A stretch of DNA of 64,000 nt, from NCBI GenBank assembly GCA_036365455.1, contig JAWQUS010000017.1, positions 9,176,001 through 9,240,000 of the forward strand. The letters run 5' to 3'. The position numbers and the translations under genes were made by a program. The notes beneath the pieces are model-generated. The model did no database searches, was not told the DNA's origin, and worked only from the letters and a program-made list of their open reading frames with translations. Positions 56,701 to 61,390 of this stretch are shown piece by piece (the stretch's first letter is position 1; every line of letters starts with the position of its first letter). Source of the stretch: Macrosoma leucophasiata. Lineage: Eukaryota > Arthropoda > Insecta > Lepidoptera > Hedylidae.

Positions 56701-57662
56701 AGTTACTATTTTTTGTTATAGTCGTACTATAATAGTAGGATACGCAAGGAGGAAAATGTAGGGTGAGTGAAGTTTGCTTTCAACAGGCCAATATTCAAAG
56801 TAGATTTCCTTTTCGTCGCGTCGTCGTGACCTAAGGGACTGGTGCAAAGTTTAGAACTGCAAGCAACTTCACTCGGTAGTATTTAAGTTTTGCGCGTACT
56901 ATGCGATCCTCTCTTGTATTTTATTGTTGGTGTGTTAATAACAAATAATTATTAATTTACAGATGTTGGTAAACATTTGAATAAACAGTCAATAGAAAAA
57001 CGTCATTTCTCATTTAATTGATCAACATCAACGTGATTTAGATTTAATTTTGCGGTTGAATAATACAGTTTTCGGGAATTCAACCGCTCTATCAAACGGT
57101 CCGCATATGTACCCGAGGCAATAGAGTCTCACGCTCTTCGACATGCCGTAATCGTTTCAGGACGTGCTGGCGATCGACCCCGCGCAGCTGGCGCAACTGA
57201 TGCCGGGAGGTGGCGGTGACGCGCCCGCCCTGCAGCAGGTCGCCGTGCAGGTCGAGGGTGAGCCCGGGGAGGACGCCACGCAGGTCATCGCGCAGCTCGT
57301 GCAGGCCGACCTGCCCTCGCCAGGTCAGTGTGTGTCCCACACCCACACACCCCACTCGCACCCCACATACACACTAGGTCGAGGGCGAGCCCGGGGAGGA
57401 CGCCACGCAGGTCATCGCGCAGCTCGTGCAGGCCTGTACCACACCCAGTCAGTACTTGAAAAAACAGTGCCTCAAGCTCCGACTCAGAAACACTAGCACC
57501 TGTAAACACATATAACATTTAATATGTTAGTTTACATACGATTTGTTTGCAGGTGGAACGAGACGAGTGGTGCTACTTCTACCCGATGGTAGCTTGACAA
57601 TGACTGAGTTAGATAAAGAACAATATGAATCCATCACAGAAGCCGGCAAAGCTCAGGAGTGA
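28287..57662 (+). CDS. Chro: Chromator (Chro/Chriz)-like chromodomain protein, 19 coding exons, about 931 aa
   Basis: Exons: 28287-28601, 39863-40057, 40146-40235, 40669-40767, 41200-41402, 41768-41900, 42889-42971, 43452-43588, 44530-44676, 50743-50861, 51229-51285, 51429-51584, 52130-52258, 52974-53249, 53854-53943, 54120-54260, 56215-56367, 57161-57323, 57553-57662 (stop TGA). All phases join, giving 931 aa; Drosophila Chromator is, from memory, about 926. Architecture: C2HC finger (74-96), possible HMG-like segment (106-170), AT-hook (192-197), chromodomain (272-325), proline-rich segment (near 690), acidic/EDG-repeat C-terminus. In flies Chromator marks polytene interbands, works with Z4, JIL-1 and BEAF-32, and joins the spindle matrix with Skeletor. 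Identity rests on order and length, not on a database search. Introns carry most of the transposons in the window. Confidence 0.8.
28637..29746. mobile_element. MITE family E, about 1.1 kb, in Chromator intron 1
   Basis: The left end CCCCCTTAATCATAAAC and the right end GTTTATGAATAAGGGGG are inverted repeats of about 20 bp. Near the right end are GCAGGATAGAAAAAGACAAA and GAGATTAGCAACACTTTAGC, which recur at 51800-51880. No transposase is seen. A TA target site is possible. Confidence 0.6.
29755..29998 (+). mobile_element. Helitron-like repeat family D, copy 2
   Basis: Contains ACTACTGGTCCGATGTG, TAAATTGAAGGGAAATAGTA, CATTTCATTATCCCATACAA and the terminal ACGAAGTTTGCCGGGTCAGC. It serves as the reference for the hairpin insertion in copy 3. 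Confidence 0.55.
29999..30310 (+). mobile_element. Helitron-like repeat family D, copy 3, with fold-back insertion
   Basis: TATATA start, GGCTGGACCGATTTGGCTAA, AAGTCCAGGGAATGTTTAAA and terminal AAGTTTGCCGG ... CAGCTAGT. Compared with copies 1, 2 and 4, it has an extra inverted duplication at about 30154-30187. Confidence 0.6.
30124..30187. repeat. Perfect 30-bp fold-back inverted repeat, 4-nt loop
   Basis: The arm 30124-30153 (AAAATATGAAGAAATTGAAG and on) is followed by TTTT and its exact reverse complement 30158-30187. Sister copies at 25513, 29862 and 50415 have only one arm. Confidence 0.95.
30590..31410 (-). repeat. Repeat family F, copy 2, split by a Helitron-like insertion
   Basis: Inverted relative to 17300-17710: AAGAAACATTTATTTGACAT, CACAGC-type CAGCGAGACACATAAAAC, TCAGGTACC, and after the insertion AATAAAACGATAAATGTAAT. 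The two F parts resume on either side of 30870-31227. Confidence 0.6.
30870..31227 (+). mobile_element. Helitron-like element ending CCGCTAGT, copy 1
   Basis: Starts near AATATTATAAAGAGGTAA, has the CTGGTCCGATTTTAAAAATT block, and ends GCGAAGCCGGGGCGGGCCGC-TAGT. The GC-rich hairpin-prone end followed by CTAG matches the Helitron 3' end pattern. The same end occurs at 50067-50099. Confidence 0.6.
31634..31915 (+). mobile_element. SINE-like family A, near full length
   Basis: GGTGGCAGAGCTCCAGTGAC at the head, CACCACCGCATTACCTAATC, TTCCGGTCAGGTGGTAATGT, ending GTTTGCCACTTCTTAACATA plus A-run. A 136-codon minus-strand frame across it is incidental. Confidence 0.75.
31916..33009. other. Chromator intron 1 stretch with GACA/GACG microsatellite
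   Basis: 31916-32470 is unassigned, including a G8 run near 32081. 32480-32830 looks like a microsatellite-associated lepidopteran repeat: a head (ACGCGTATGACCATTTGGGC), a (GACG)n/(GACA)n tract at 32667-32780, and a tail ending GGTCCCGTTTTAACC ... GGTACGGAATCC. Short pieces of that tail (TACGGAACCCTAAAAA) also occur at 51010 and 52875. Confidence 0.55.
33192..34140 (+). pseudogene. mariner transposase, 5' part (frameshifted, then split)
   Basis: Starts [20 protein letters not shown]; paired helix-turn-helix region with APRSGRP linker; catalytic TGDEKWI (33630), HHDNARPH (about 33910) and, after another frame change, [13 protein letters not shown] (about 33985), the D,D34D signature. Frames change near 33500, 33615 and 33970. 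The C-terminal piece ([16 protein letters not shown]) reappears at 37216-37270 after the LINE. Non-functional. Confidence 0.9.
34141..36966 (+). CDS. LINE ORF2: endonuclease and reverse transcriptase, 941 aa, intact
   Basis: The element proper starts at ATG 34141 ([20 protein letters not shown]); the 13 upstream codons in frame belong to mariner. An APE-type endonuclease is at 1-220 (VSETWL; ILGDFN; SYHDLL). Reverse transcriptase is in the middle: [59 protein letters not shown] (catalytic DD). The C-terminus [20 protein letters not shown] is typical of CR1/Kiri/Daphne-group insect LINEs. No ORF1 precedes it. The 3' UTR has GATAAGACCGCCTTTTGTG and an (ATT)n tail. ORF2 makes the nick-primed cDNA during target-primed reverse transcription. 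The frame is open throughout. Confidence 0.88.
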   Translation: MTKNFNIIHINAQSIPAHYPDMLASFDNKNIHAILVSETWLKSCLSSSSYSLPGFNLIRNDRINRTGGGVAIYLRSHIPFTVINISPQLNDTAEYLFIEINLSTTKCLLGVFYSPSSTINYFSSFEETLEELLPRYSHSIILGDFNTCLLKNDTRSSRLKSLLNSANMHLLPSSATHFFPNCSPSLLDLAIVSSIDHVVKHGQCSADAFSYHDLLYVSYRIRPPKAKAKILLLRNFSGMDVEKLREDAIKIDWSIIDTKDDVTDKINLFNSFIMQLFDVHAPVRPVRVRHLPAPWLTDDIRALIMKKNKAKSKFKKNTNDRNRQNYVLLRNHCNKVCRDAQRRHIYKSVSNGDPAKVWKFLKSIGVGKSNFDSNFLLQNNIDFNQLNLHFSSSAYIDGIKKLDTLHLLSTFPTPDCPLFSFEQFSDRDVKKNIHSIDSDAVGSDNVSRKMILPIIDTLIPIITSILNYSIASASFPSTWKDAQLIPLPKKSCPKSFSDFRPISILPFLSKVLERLVHQQLNTFLSKYCLLNTYQSGFRKGHSTASVLVKVTDDIRHGMENQELTVLTLLDFSNAFNNVDFDILLAILRSLNISPTVIDWFRSYLYGRRQRIRVDDTFSSWCNVSAGVPQGGVLSPFLFTIFINLITQNLASLYHLYADDLQIYCQGSLVHLPEAIQTVNDDLKQISLWCEAFGLQVNASKSQAIIIGSSRMVSKLNMSQLPSIVLNGTCIEYCDKVKNLGIILDNCLTWKPQITEVSRKMFAAVGSLRRLQNFLPTPTKITLARSLLLPILDYADISYPDLSQEQLNKLERLQNLCIRFIFGLRKYDHVSDFRKQLKWLPIRSRRDTHILSFLYCLLFNPHTPTYLKERFPFLSSIHPLSLRSSDNLLLTVPVHSSTFYAKSFTVEGIRLWNSLPVDIRKVQTVETFKKRLYDHYISQTLS
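36967..37208 (+). mobile_element. LINE 3' UTR and (ATT)n tail
   Basis: Non-coding tail, polyadenylation-like CAATAAAG at 37171, then ATT repeats up to 37208. The flanking ATCA at 34137-34140 and 37209-37212 is the target duplication. Confidence 0.85.
37349..38282. other. Chromator intron 1, no gene; minor repeats
   Basis: 37855-37965 has CCCCTATGGGGATTACAGGC, an apparent dispersed repeat. 38110-38215 has CCATGGACATGGAAGTGGCC-type self-complementary sequence. Otherwise AT-rich. Confidence 0.4.
38283..38428 (+). repeat. SINE-like family A, partial copy
   Basis: GGCACCATAATTTTCGGCAC, CCCCAGGAGTGGCAACGCAT, then an A-tail after a shortened GTCAACTCATATCAT end. Confidence 0.55.
38555..38880 (+). 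mobile_element. Non-autonomous repeat family C, copy with TTTTGGCGGGAAC terminus
   Basis: GAGTTTTGGCGGGAACGCGG at the left, then GAGCTGTGTCGCTGCGTGAT, AAATGGTGGGATTTTTATCA, TCGCTTTACTGGAG and AATCATCGTCATCTTCC. The shared terminus links family C to family B and to the 3711-5125 element. Confidence 0.6.
38881..39862. other. End of Chromator intron 1, nothing recognised
   Basis: AT-rich and non-coding. A G-rich patch (GGGGTTAGGAGGTAAGGGGG) lies at 39261-39280. The acceptor CATAATTTACAG ends the intron. Confidence 0.4.
39863..40767 (+). CDS. Chro: Chromator exons 2-4 (residues 106-233), W-rich segment and AT-hook
   Basis: Exon 2 (39863-40057, 65 codons) has [28 protein letters not shown] and ITAGSSV, a spacing of aromatic residues reminiscent of an HMG-like fold. 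Exon 3 (40146-40235, 30 codons) ends [12 protein letters not shown], a classic AT-hook (GRP core 193-195) that doubles as a basic nuclear localisation signal. Exon 4 (40669-40767, 33 codons) is acidic/Ser-rich ([13 protein letters not shown]). All three have canonical AG/GT borders and phase 0, so exon skipping would keep the frame. Confidence 0.85.
40975..41165 (-). mobile_element. Non-autonomous repeat family C fragment next to Chromator exon 5
   Basis: GGAAGATGACGATGATTGGA, ATCACTTTCCTACGCCCGTG, ATCGAATGCTTTATAATAAA and CCTGCGACACGGTTC follow family order. It ends about 35 bp before the exon 5 acceptor. Confidence 0.65.
41200..41900 (+). CDS. Chro: Chromator exons 5-6 (residues 234-345), chromodomain
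   Basis: Exon 5 (41200-41402) is GC-rich, encodes a charged helix ([17 protein letters not shown]) and the first part of the chromodomain, [12 protein letters not shown] ... [11 protein letters not shown]. Its donor is GTTAGT, phase 2. Exon 6 (41768-41900) completes it ([19 protein letters not shown]), then a Gln-rich coil. The acceptor must be 41766-41767 (TTGTAAAG), because the more obvious ACAG 6 nt later breaks the frame. The three cage aromatics of HP1-type domains are present (Tyr in EYVV, Trp in LKWE, Tyr in EGYP), so methyl-lysine binding is plausible. Confidence 0.92.
42283..42567 (-). mobile_element. SINE-like family A, full length, Chromator intron 6
   Basis: T-run, AAGTGGCAAACAAGCATACA, TGATGACTGCAGCCTTTAGA, TGAGGCCTAAGGTGTTATGC, CCACCTGACCGGAACACGAT, and GAGCTCCGTCACTGGAGCTC-TACCACC. 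One of the most complete copies. Confidence 0.8.
42889..44676 (+). CDS. Chro: Chromator exons 7-9 (residues 346-468), basic/acidic linker
   Basis: Exons 42889-42971, 43452-43588 and 44530-44676. They read [20 protein letters not shown], then [18 protein letters not shown], a bipartite-like [20 protein letters not shown], and [20 protein letters not shown] onward. Exon 8 has two donors 6 nt apart (GTAAAG at 43589, GTAACA at 43595); both keep the frame, adding Gly-Lys or not. The SDDDDYSD stretch is a good casein-kinase-II-type acidic site. No fold is recognised here. Confidence 0.8.
44323..44430 (+). repeat. SINE-like family A, short copy with internal deletion
   Basis: GGCCATGTAATTGCCAGCAC, TTCGGAGCGGCAAGGCATCA, then ATGTAAACTGTATGATTGTT and GCCACTTCATAACAT plus A-run; the middle is missing. 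Confidence 0.5.
44724..44836. repeat. 58-bp direct tandem duplication
   Basis: ATGTGTGTGTTTTATATCTA through GATACCTGCTAAATATAT occurs at 44724 and 44782. It lies just 5' of the Ty3/gypsy insertion. Confidence 0.85.
44887..45245 (+). repeat. Ty3/gypsy 5' LTR
   Basis: Starts TGTAAAGAAATACTATTTCT, ends GTAAAACAGTCTTA. A TATA-like stretch at about 45064-45075 precedes a proposed transcript start at 45103, and AATAAA signals at about 45154 and 45188 follow, giving a plausible U3-R-U5 order. The end is not the usual CA. Confidence 0.9.
45248..45258 (+). promoter_or_regulatory. Candidate self-priming primer binding site
   Basis: AAACGACAATT starts 2 nt after the LTR and is the exact complement of AATTGTCGTTT at 45103-45113 inside the LTR. 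A second helix of 6 bp (45094-45099 with 45261-45266) can extend the pairing. No TGG start of a tRNA-primed site exists in the 27-nt leader. By analogy with Tf1-type self-priming, the transcript 5' end would prime reverse transcription. Confidence 0.45.
45273..46409 (+). CDS. gag: Ty3/gypsy Gag, 378 aa
   Basis: The ATG at 45273 is the first after the LTR. The central region ([20 protein letters not shown] ... [13 protein letters not shown]) resembles the retrotransposon capsid domain of gypsy elements (W-x-x-x-F-E-x-x-x; W-Y). Near the C-terminus [20 protein letters not shown] gives C-x2-C-x9-H-x4-C, a variant zinc knuckle. Gag forms the virus-like particle and binds the element RNA. It ends AAAAAAC-TAG, a slippery stop. 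Intact. Confidence 0.9.
   Translation: MQMEQLRFEFTILPANDGKSNICCVTSITTKDEKKFAIPEELQSVGFHEELIETAVYNKVKNSLKKRHQTRRVWITMTDKLREIYIDADGNLQFGEQYLEEIEHNRASEEQIRDSNSLEEMFTKLIENTHDLKKQNLKYVAEKFVIEKFTSKNSNARQWIDIFERECSRFGIMKDEQKIEILRLFMDKSCVDWYSSMIIKLTLNSEWIVWKEKLCESFANQNWNQVTYALLFKYKDGSLVDYAIKKEKLLLDMRNSIDTGTLVDLIAVGLPGFVLEKINREAMNDIVCLFNEVRKYEHLVNKNRNGTYRKYENQRINITNEGRYPCKICVKLNKGVRYHSEAACWFRVREDDKLNKRYIKHVNNSVIEAELNETEQKN
46400..46406 (+). promoter_or_regulatory. Minus-1 ribosomal frameshift slippery site
   Basis: A-AAA-AAC in the gag frame lies directly before the gag TAG (46407-46409). The pol frame is minus 1 relative to gag and is open across this point. This is the canonical X-XXY-YYZ heptamer. 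No downstream pseudoknot was worked out. Confidence 0.75.
46403..49522 (+). pseudogene. pol: Ty3/gypsy Pol with one in-frame stop
   Basis: In order: aspartic protease ([16 protein letters not shown]), reverse transcriptase ([36 protein letters not shown]), RNase H ([15 protein letters not shown]), zinc-binding HHCC (HEDLCHIG ... CRNCEIC), integrase core ([37 protein letters not shown]) and a basic C-terminus ([14 protein letters not shown]). The single defect is TAA at 47171-47173, between the protease/RT linker and the RT motif [10 protein letters not shown]; the frame is otherwise open for about 3.1 kb. With the stop, only protease and the RT N-terminus would be made. It may be a recent inactivating change or a sequencing error. 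Confidence 0.92.
49560..49918 (+). repeat. Ty3/gypsy 3' LTR
   Basis: Same length (359 bp) and, by eye, same sequence as the 5' LTR. It follows the polypurine tract directly. Confidence 0.92.
49923..50100 (+). mobile_element. Helitron-like element ending CCGCTAGT, copy 2
   Basis: TATATAAATCTCGTGTCACAA start, GGACTCCTAAACCACTTAAC, ending GCGAAGCCGGGGCGGGCCGC-TAGT. Heads beginning TATATA...TCTCGTGTCACAATG are common in lepidopteran Helitrons. The Ty3 element inserted into or beside its TATATA head. Confidence 0.6.
50315..50550 (-). mobile_element. Helitron-like repeat family D, copy 4
   Basis: ACTAGCTGACCCGGCAAACT-TCG, TTTCCCTTCAATTTCTTCAT, GACTTCCAAAATCATTCAAA and AGCCAAATCGGTTTAGCCG, the inverse of copies 1-3. 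Confidence 0.6.
50743..52258 (+). CDS. Chro: Chromator exons 10-13 (residues 469-621)
   Basis: Exons 50743-50861, 51229-51285, 51429-51584 and 52130-52258. They carry [34 protein letters not shown], then [20 protein letters not shown], ending in a Gly/Arg-rich [16 protein letters not shown] and [11 protein letters not shown]. Exon 13 uses a weak donor (AAG|GTCCGC); an in-frame stronger GTACGT lies 45 nt earlier at 52214, so a 15-residue shorter form is possible. The RGG-like tract suggests nucleic-acid binding or arginine methylation. Confidence 0.78.
51770..52045. repeat. MITE E end plus SINE A fragment in Chromator intron 12
   Basis: 51800-51885 has AGATAGAAAGAGATAAAAGA and GAGATTAGCAACACTTTAAA, the family E right end (ending GGATAAAGGGGTTAG). 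51890-52045 follows SINE A order on the minus strand (GCCTATAGACATCTACA, ACTTCTGAGGCCTAAATAG, CAACTGGAACACTGTAATGG), strongly diverged. Confidence 0.45.
52776..52862 (+). pseudogene. LINE reverse transcriptase fragment
   Basis: One frame reads [20 protein letters not shown] and continues LSKVLE, the conserved region before the RT palm (K-x-G-D ... NYRPISL ... K-x-x-E). Only about 29 codons survive. It lies 110 bp upstream of Chromator exon 14, in the intron. Confidence 0.7.
52974..53249 (+). CDS. Chro: Chromator exon 14 (residues 622-713), proline-rich
   Basis: Begins [20 protein letters not shown], then [12 protein letters not shown] and a long [15 protein letters not shown] tract, ending [10 protein letters not shown] before a GTACGC donor. 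The acceptor is CACCCGCCAG at 52964-52973; the open frame runs upstream to 52929, but an in-frame TGA at 52926 and lack of another AG make this the only workable acceptor. The exon is about three-quarters G+C, far above its intron. Open frames on the other strand here are composition shadows. Confidence 0.78.
53280..53853. other. Chromator intron 14, GC-rich unassigned repeat-like block
   Basis: 53390-53840 is GC-richer than other introns. Minus-strand frames (81 and 60 codons) have no recognised domain, though [20 protein letters not shown] at 53790 recalls LINE ORF1 ends. Probably a relic retroelement. Confidence 0.35.
53854..56367 (+). CDS. Chro: Chromator exons 15-17 (residues 714-841), EDG-repeat region
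   Basis: Exons 53854-53943, 54120-54260 and 56215-56367, all phase 0. Each ends in or contains an acidic-Asp-Gly turn: [26 protein letters not shown]. They look like short repeated beta-hairpins, as in other extended acidic nuclear proteins. Exon 17 also carries a [20 protein letters not shown] run, a slippage-prone low-complexity tract. A mariner-like element occupies the 54.3-56.2 kb intron in antisense. Confidence 0.82.
54269..54332. repeat. 27-bp fold-back inverted repeat, 10-nt loop, just after Chromator exon 16
   Basis: Arm 54269-54295 (CTTTCCATTTTATCAC ... ACGGC) pairs with 54306-54332 with one mismatch. It starts 8 nt after the exon 16 donor. Confidence 0.92.
54465..54712 (-). repeat. 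SINE-like family A, tail-truncated copy
   Basis: Starts inside the core (TGCTAAGTGATAACTGCA), then TGAGGCCTAAGGTGTTATGC, CACCTGACCGGAACACGAAA and GAGCTCCGTCACTGGAGCTC. The A-tail end is lost. Confidence 0.75.
54843..56130 (-). mobile_element. Second mariner-like transposon, 1288 bp, in Chromator intron 16 (antisense)
   Basis: Perfect 22-bp inverted ends (CGAGGGTGGATCCAAAAGTT-CG) at 54843-54864 and 56109-56130 with TA on both sides (54841-54842, 56131-56132). One transposase on the minus strand is broken by one frame change. Unrelated in ends and protein to the 33-kb mariner. Confidence 0.92.
55026..55951 (-). pseudogene. mariner transposase with a single frameshift
   Basis: From ATG at 55951: [20 protein letters not shown], helix-turn-helix, [11 protein letters not shown] linker, second helix-turn-helix, then a frame change near 55500 at a T-run (CTTTTTG). 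The continuation has [21 protein letters not shown] and [16 protein letters not shown], with 34 residues between the last two Asp (D,D34D). The two parts together cover about 300 aa, close to family length. The catalytic triad is present in the sequence, but the protein cannot be made whole from this copy. Confidence 0.9.
57161..57662 (+). CDS. Chro: Chromator exons 18-19 (residues 842-931), C-terminus
   Basis: Exon 18 (57161-57323) encodes [20 protein letters not shown] and a Gln/Val-rich strand, ending G|GTCAGT in phase 1. Exon 19 (57553-57662) encodes [20 protein letters not shown] then [16 protein letters not shown] and [13 protein letters not shown] continues the acidic-turn pattern of exons 15-17. 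A 57-bp copy of exon 18 sequence lies in the intervening intron. Confidence 0.88.
57378..57447 (+). pseudogene. Partial tandem duplicate of Chromator exon 18
   Basis: 57378-57434 repeats 57247-57303 with a single third-position difference (GGT to GGC). It is preceded by ACACTAG and followed, after 13 nt, by GTCAGT. As an exon (70 nt) it enters in phase 0 and leaves in phase 1, exactly like exon 18, so it could replace exon 18 in frame; added after exon 18 it would shift the frame. Could also be an assembly duplication. Confidence 0.7.
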
Positions 57663-59064
57663 ATAAATCACACCTGTCACCTATGAAGCTTAGTACGTAT
57701 TTTGTGCGGTGAAGCCTAATGTGGCGTTCCAATTGTGAGGGACTTGTGATCCAATTGTGAGGGACCCCGAACCATATCATGACTGTATCCAAATAGATGA
57801 AAACAATGTACTTTTTATGTCAAGATGTGGCAAATAATTTACAGGCATATTGATGACAGGTGAATGCTGTAGTCTATAAACATCTTATAAAAACAGAGAT
57901 TTCAATGATGCGTTGCCCCTGAGGCTTAACCTATTATGCCTTTGTGCCCGAAATTATGAATTAATTCAAACGCTCCATTTAGATTATGTAATACGGTGGT
58001 GCCTACGACCTCGAGCGTCGTGACTAGTGTCACTACCACTAGTAAAAATAAAATATCCGTCAAGTCACGAGAAAAAGTAAGACAATTGTTTTTCAATTGT
58101 GTCTAAAAAACAATACGGTTATATTTACTGACATCTAAGTACCTTCACGAAAAGTCCCTCACTGGATTAGCACAGAGCTAGAAGCGACATACTGACGATG
58201 ATATACTGATGACGATGTGTTTAGTTACTTTTATTGCATGACAACAAATACAGTGATTATATTGTTAATGCAGTTTTCCAAGTGTGTTGATCTTCATGAT
58301 ATGGTACAGGGTTTCGCCAAATACAGTGTTCTTTTTGCCTTCGCTCAGAATTGAGACTGAGTCCATTGATTATTGTGAATGTTAATGATATTATTCTGTA
58401 CAGTATATTGCGTTAGGCAACCAAAAACCTGAGAGGAATGAAGCACATTTAAAATACTGCATAAAATCGCACATAAATAATGGTTATGACTTCTGTGGCA
58501 CTTGATGTGTCCAAATACTTTGTATGGGGTTTTTGTAATCACACGTACATATCTATGTAATTAACAGTGCTGTATTTTTAAATGTACTTTTGATGCTCGT
58601 ACAAATTATTGCTAGGTACAACTTTATTTAAATAGCAATAGAAACTCGCGAAATACAAAAAGCTTTAGTTTTATTTGCGTTTCACGAGAGGCATTTGTCC
58701 ATTTGTTATCAATGGTACATTTAAGAGTAATTAGGTACTTTCATTCAACATTGCATTGAAATCAATTCCTTCATTGTGCGACTTATTTATTAGCCCAATA
58801 TAGTAACAGATCTTAATAAAATGAATGTGGAAAATAATAAATATGTAAATAGAGAAAAGCCCATACATGCATTCGCTGCGTTTACTACTTTATCTTATTA
58901 TAAATAAATATTTTAATAATTATATTATATAGGTACTTTGAATGTCTCTTTTTATGAACGTTACTGGTATTAGGGAAATATTTTTAGAATTATTTGCAAT
59001 AAGTGGTCTGTACGTTAGAAAATACAGAATTAAATACGAAATTTCTTTTATTTATTATTCTTAA
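57663..59064 (+). other. Chromator 3' UTR and downstream flank
   Basis: AATAAA appears 1 nt after the stop (57664) and again at 58047 and in 58900-58915, so the cleavage site is not decided. A diverged SINE A (57830-58045, minus) occupies part. GATTGATGT-type repeats and AT-rich DNA fill the rest. No other gene is seen. Confidence 0.45.
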
Positions 59065-60310
59065 GGTACATTCACCGAGAAACTATCGAAAAGAATTTTT
59101 GTCGGTCATCTTTCCCACCACTGCGAAAAACTGACGATAGCCTGGCCCACACGGCAAAAGAGAAAGCCGATCTCCTGGGCAGCCTCTTTACCTCAAACTC
59201 GACTCTTGATGACATGGGTAACACAGCGCCTACCATCCCGCTCTGTGAAAGCTCTATGCCTGACGTCAAATTCACTCAGAAGAACGTCAGGCGAGCGCTG
59301 TTATCCCTTGACGTCAAGAAGTCGAGTGGGCCGGATTCCGTCCCTGCAGTGGTGTTGAAGATTTGCGCTCCCGAGCTGACCCCCGTTCTGACGCGCCTGT
59401 TCTCGCTTTCTTATGATCATGGAAAAGTACCGTCTGCGTGGAAGACAGCCCTTGTGCATCCGATACCCAAAAAAGGGGATACTACAGGCCCATAGCAATA
59501 ACCTCCCTACTCTGCAGTCATGGAGCGTGTGATCAATACACAGCTGCTGCAGTACCTGGAGGATCATCAGCTGATCAGTGACCGCCAATATATGGCTTTC
59601 GTCAAGGCAGATCTGCTGGTGATCTTCTAGTATATCTCACGCACTATTGGTCTCACGCCTTGGACAAGAGTGGGGAGGCATTGGCTGTAAGCCTGGATAT
59701 TGCTAAGGCCTTTGACCGGGTCTGGCACGGGGCACTTCTCGCGAAATTGCCATCTTACGGTCTCCCCGAGAGGCTATGCAACTGGACAGCCAGTTTTCTG
59801 TCTGAGCGTTTTATACGGGTCTTAGTTGACGGTCAACGCTCAGACAGACTACCTATCAATGCTGGTGTGCCGCAAGGCTCTGTGCTATCTCCCACGCTTT
59901 TTCTTCTGCTTGTCAATGAAATGTTGGAGCAAAACTCCAATTTTCATTGCTATGCGGATGATAGCACGGGAGATGCACACTATACAAGCCGTGCAAATGC
60001 CTCTCGGACACTTATCGAAGAAAGCAGGACTAGACTTGTGTCTGAAGTCGAGCACTCTCTGGAGCGGGTCTCAGATTGGGGTCGACTCAATTTAGTGCAG
60101 TTCAACCCCTCGAAGACTGGTCTGCGCGTTCACCGCTAAAAAAACCCCATTCATTGTAGCACCACAGTTCCAGGGCACTCCGCATGCCATTGGTAAGAGT
60201 ATCTGTATCCTGGGCGTTGACATATCGAACGAAGTGCAATTTGGGAGTCACATTGAGTGTAAGACCAAGTTGGCATCCAAAAAGTTGGCTACCGTCTTAG
60301 TAGTGGTTCC
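59065..60310 (+). pseudogene. Jockey-type LINE relic (reverse transcriptase)
   Basis: DSLAHTAKEKADLLGSLF (about 59125), FTQKNVRRALLSLDVKKSSG and PDSVPAVVLK (59275-59350), WKTALVHPIPKKGDT (59440), then after a frame change LDIAKAFDRVWH (59695), INAGVPQGSVLSPTLF (59860) and FHCYADDSTGDAHY (59945, catalytic DD). After a stop at 60137 the C-terminal part ILGVDISNEVQFGSHIE is found near 60215. Breaks near 59495, 59640 and 60137 make it dead. Neither ends nor endonuclease are retained. Confidence 0.85.
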
Positions 60311-60639
60311 AATGACGATATTTACTAACAATTTTTATACTTTTTGAAGTCACAATTGAAAAAAAATAGGTATATACCCTATTTATCAACGATGGGCGTG
60401 TTTACAAAATTCTTAGACTTGATCCAATTCTTGTTTGAGTGTCTAACACTTAACGTGCATATTGTGTCCAAATTGCGGGCTTAGCGCGGTGGCGACGGCG
60501 GCGGGCGCGAAATTATCTAACGTTTGAATGCGCTGCTTGTGAGCACTCTGCTGTGACAAAGGCGGGCGCCCAGCTTAACAGGCTTGAGTGAGACAGGGAG
60601 AGTACTTTTCAAACGTTCCCCTATCCAACTTTTATTTTA

Positions 60640-60890
60640 TCTAAAGAAGGTGGCAAACAAGCATGCAGCTCACATTGATGTTCAGTGATGACTACAGCCT
60701 ATAGACGTCTACACAAAACCAGAGGTCAAAATGCAGATGCGTTGCCACCCCTGAGACCTATGTTGTTATGTTAAGGAAGAGCTAAGTTATGTGTCTGTGA
60801 TGGTCATTACGGGGCCATACATTACCATGTAACCTGAACAGTAACCGATAGTGCTGAACAGTGAACACTACCATGTAAACATCTACGCGA
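60640..60890 (-). repeat. SINE-like family A, with internal insertion
   Basis: GAAGGTGGCAAACAAGCATG, TGATGACTACAGCCTATAGA, then a short insertion (GTTAAGGAAGAGCTAAGTTA) and ATAGTGCTGAACA. It ends in the fold-back at 60871. Confidence 0.65.
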
Positions 60891-60911
60891 CAGGCATAGA
60901 TGTTTACATGG
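60871..60911. repeat. 15-bp fold-back inverted repeat
   Basis: CCATGTAAACATCTA (60871-60885), 11-nt spacer, exact reverse complement (60897-60911), at the end of the SINE copy. Confidence 0.88.
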
Positions 60912-60929
60912 TTATAGTAATAGTCGCAG

Positions 60930-61390
60930 GTTGAATTCATGCCTGAAGTCAATTTTTTATTTCCATTTTAGACAATCTAGGTGCCATAGTAAACGTGCAA
61001 GACGTGTTAGTCGTGTGACCGTCGCTCTTCAACGGACGCTTGGAACTTGTTCTCGAACCTGCATTGGTCCCTGTATGGGGTCTTTCGCCTGCCGTGAAAA
61101 CGGCAAGATCGTTGGATAAGCTGCACTTGGATTCAGCTGGTCGGTCCGGTTGTGTGGGTCAGTCCTTAGGGGTCAGGTTGAGGCGCCGCTGTTGCGTAGT
61201 CTCGCCCAGCGGTATCCTGAGGTGTCGTGTCCGGTTGGTTGGCAGCATGTCTCTCCTTTGGCGGGACGAGTGCCCGCGATTATGGTGTTCCTACTGGTGG
61301 TCGCGCGTGCAGGTTGAGGTGAAATGTTACAGTAACTTAAACTACCAAACTACAAATATCTTGGTGCAACCCAGGCTAAAAGTGTTTTCC
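60930..61390. other. GC-richer segment of unknown origin
   Basis: A 120-codon plus-strand frame (61040-61402) has no recognised domain and no good start context. It may be an old gene or retroelement fragment. Nothing firmer can be said. Confidence 0.3.

Noticed and set aside
57164..57496. 110-codon frame reading through exon 18 into the duplicate
   Set aside because: It ignores the GTCAGT donor; splicing to 57553 preserves the conserved C-terminus.
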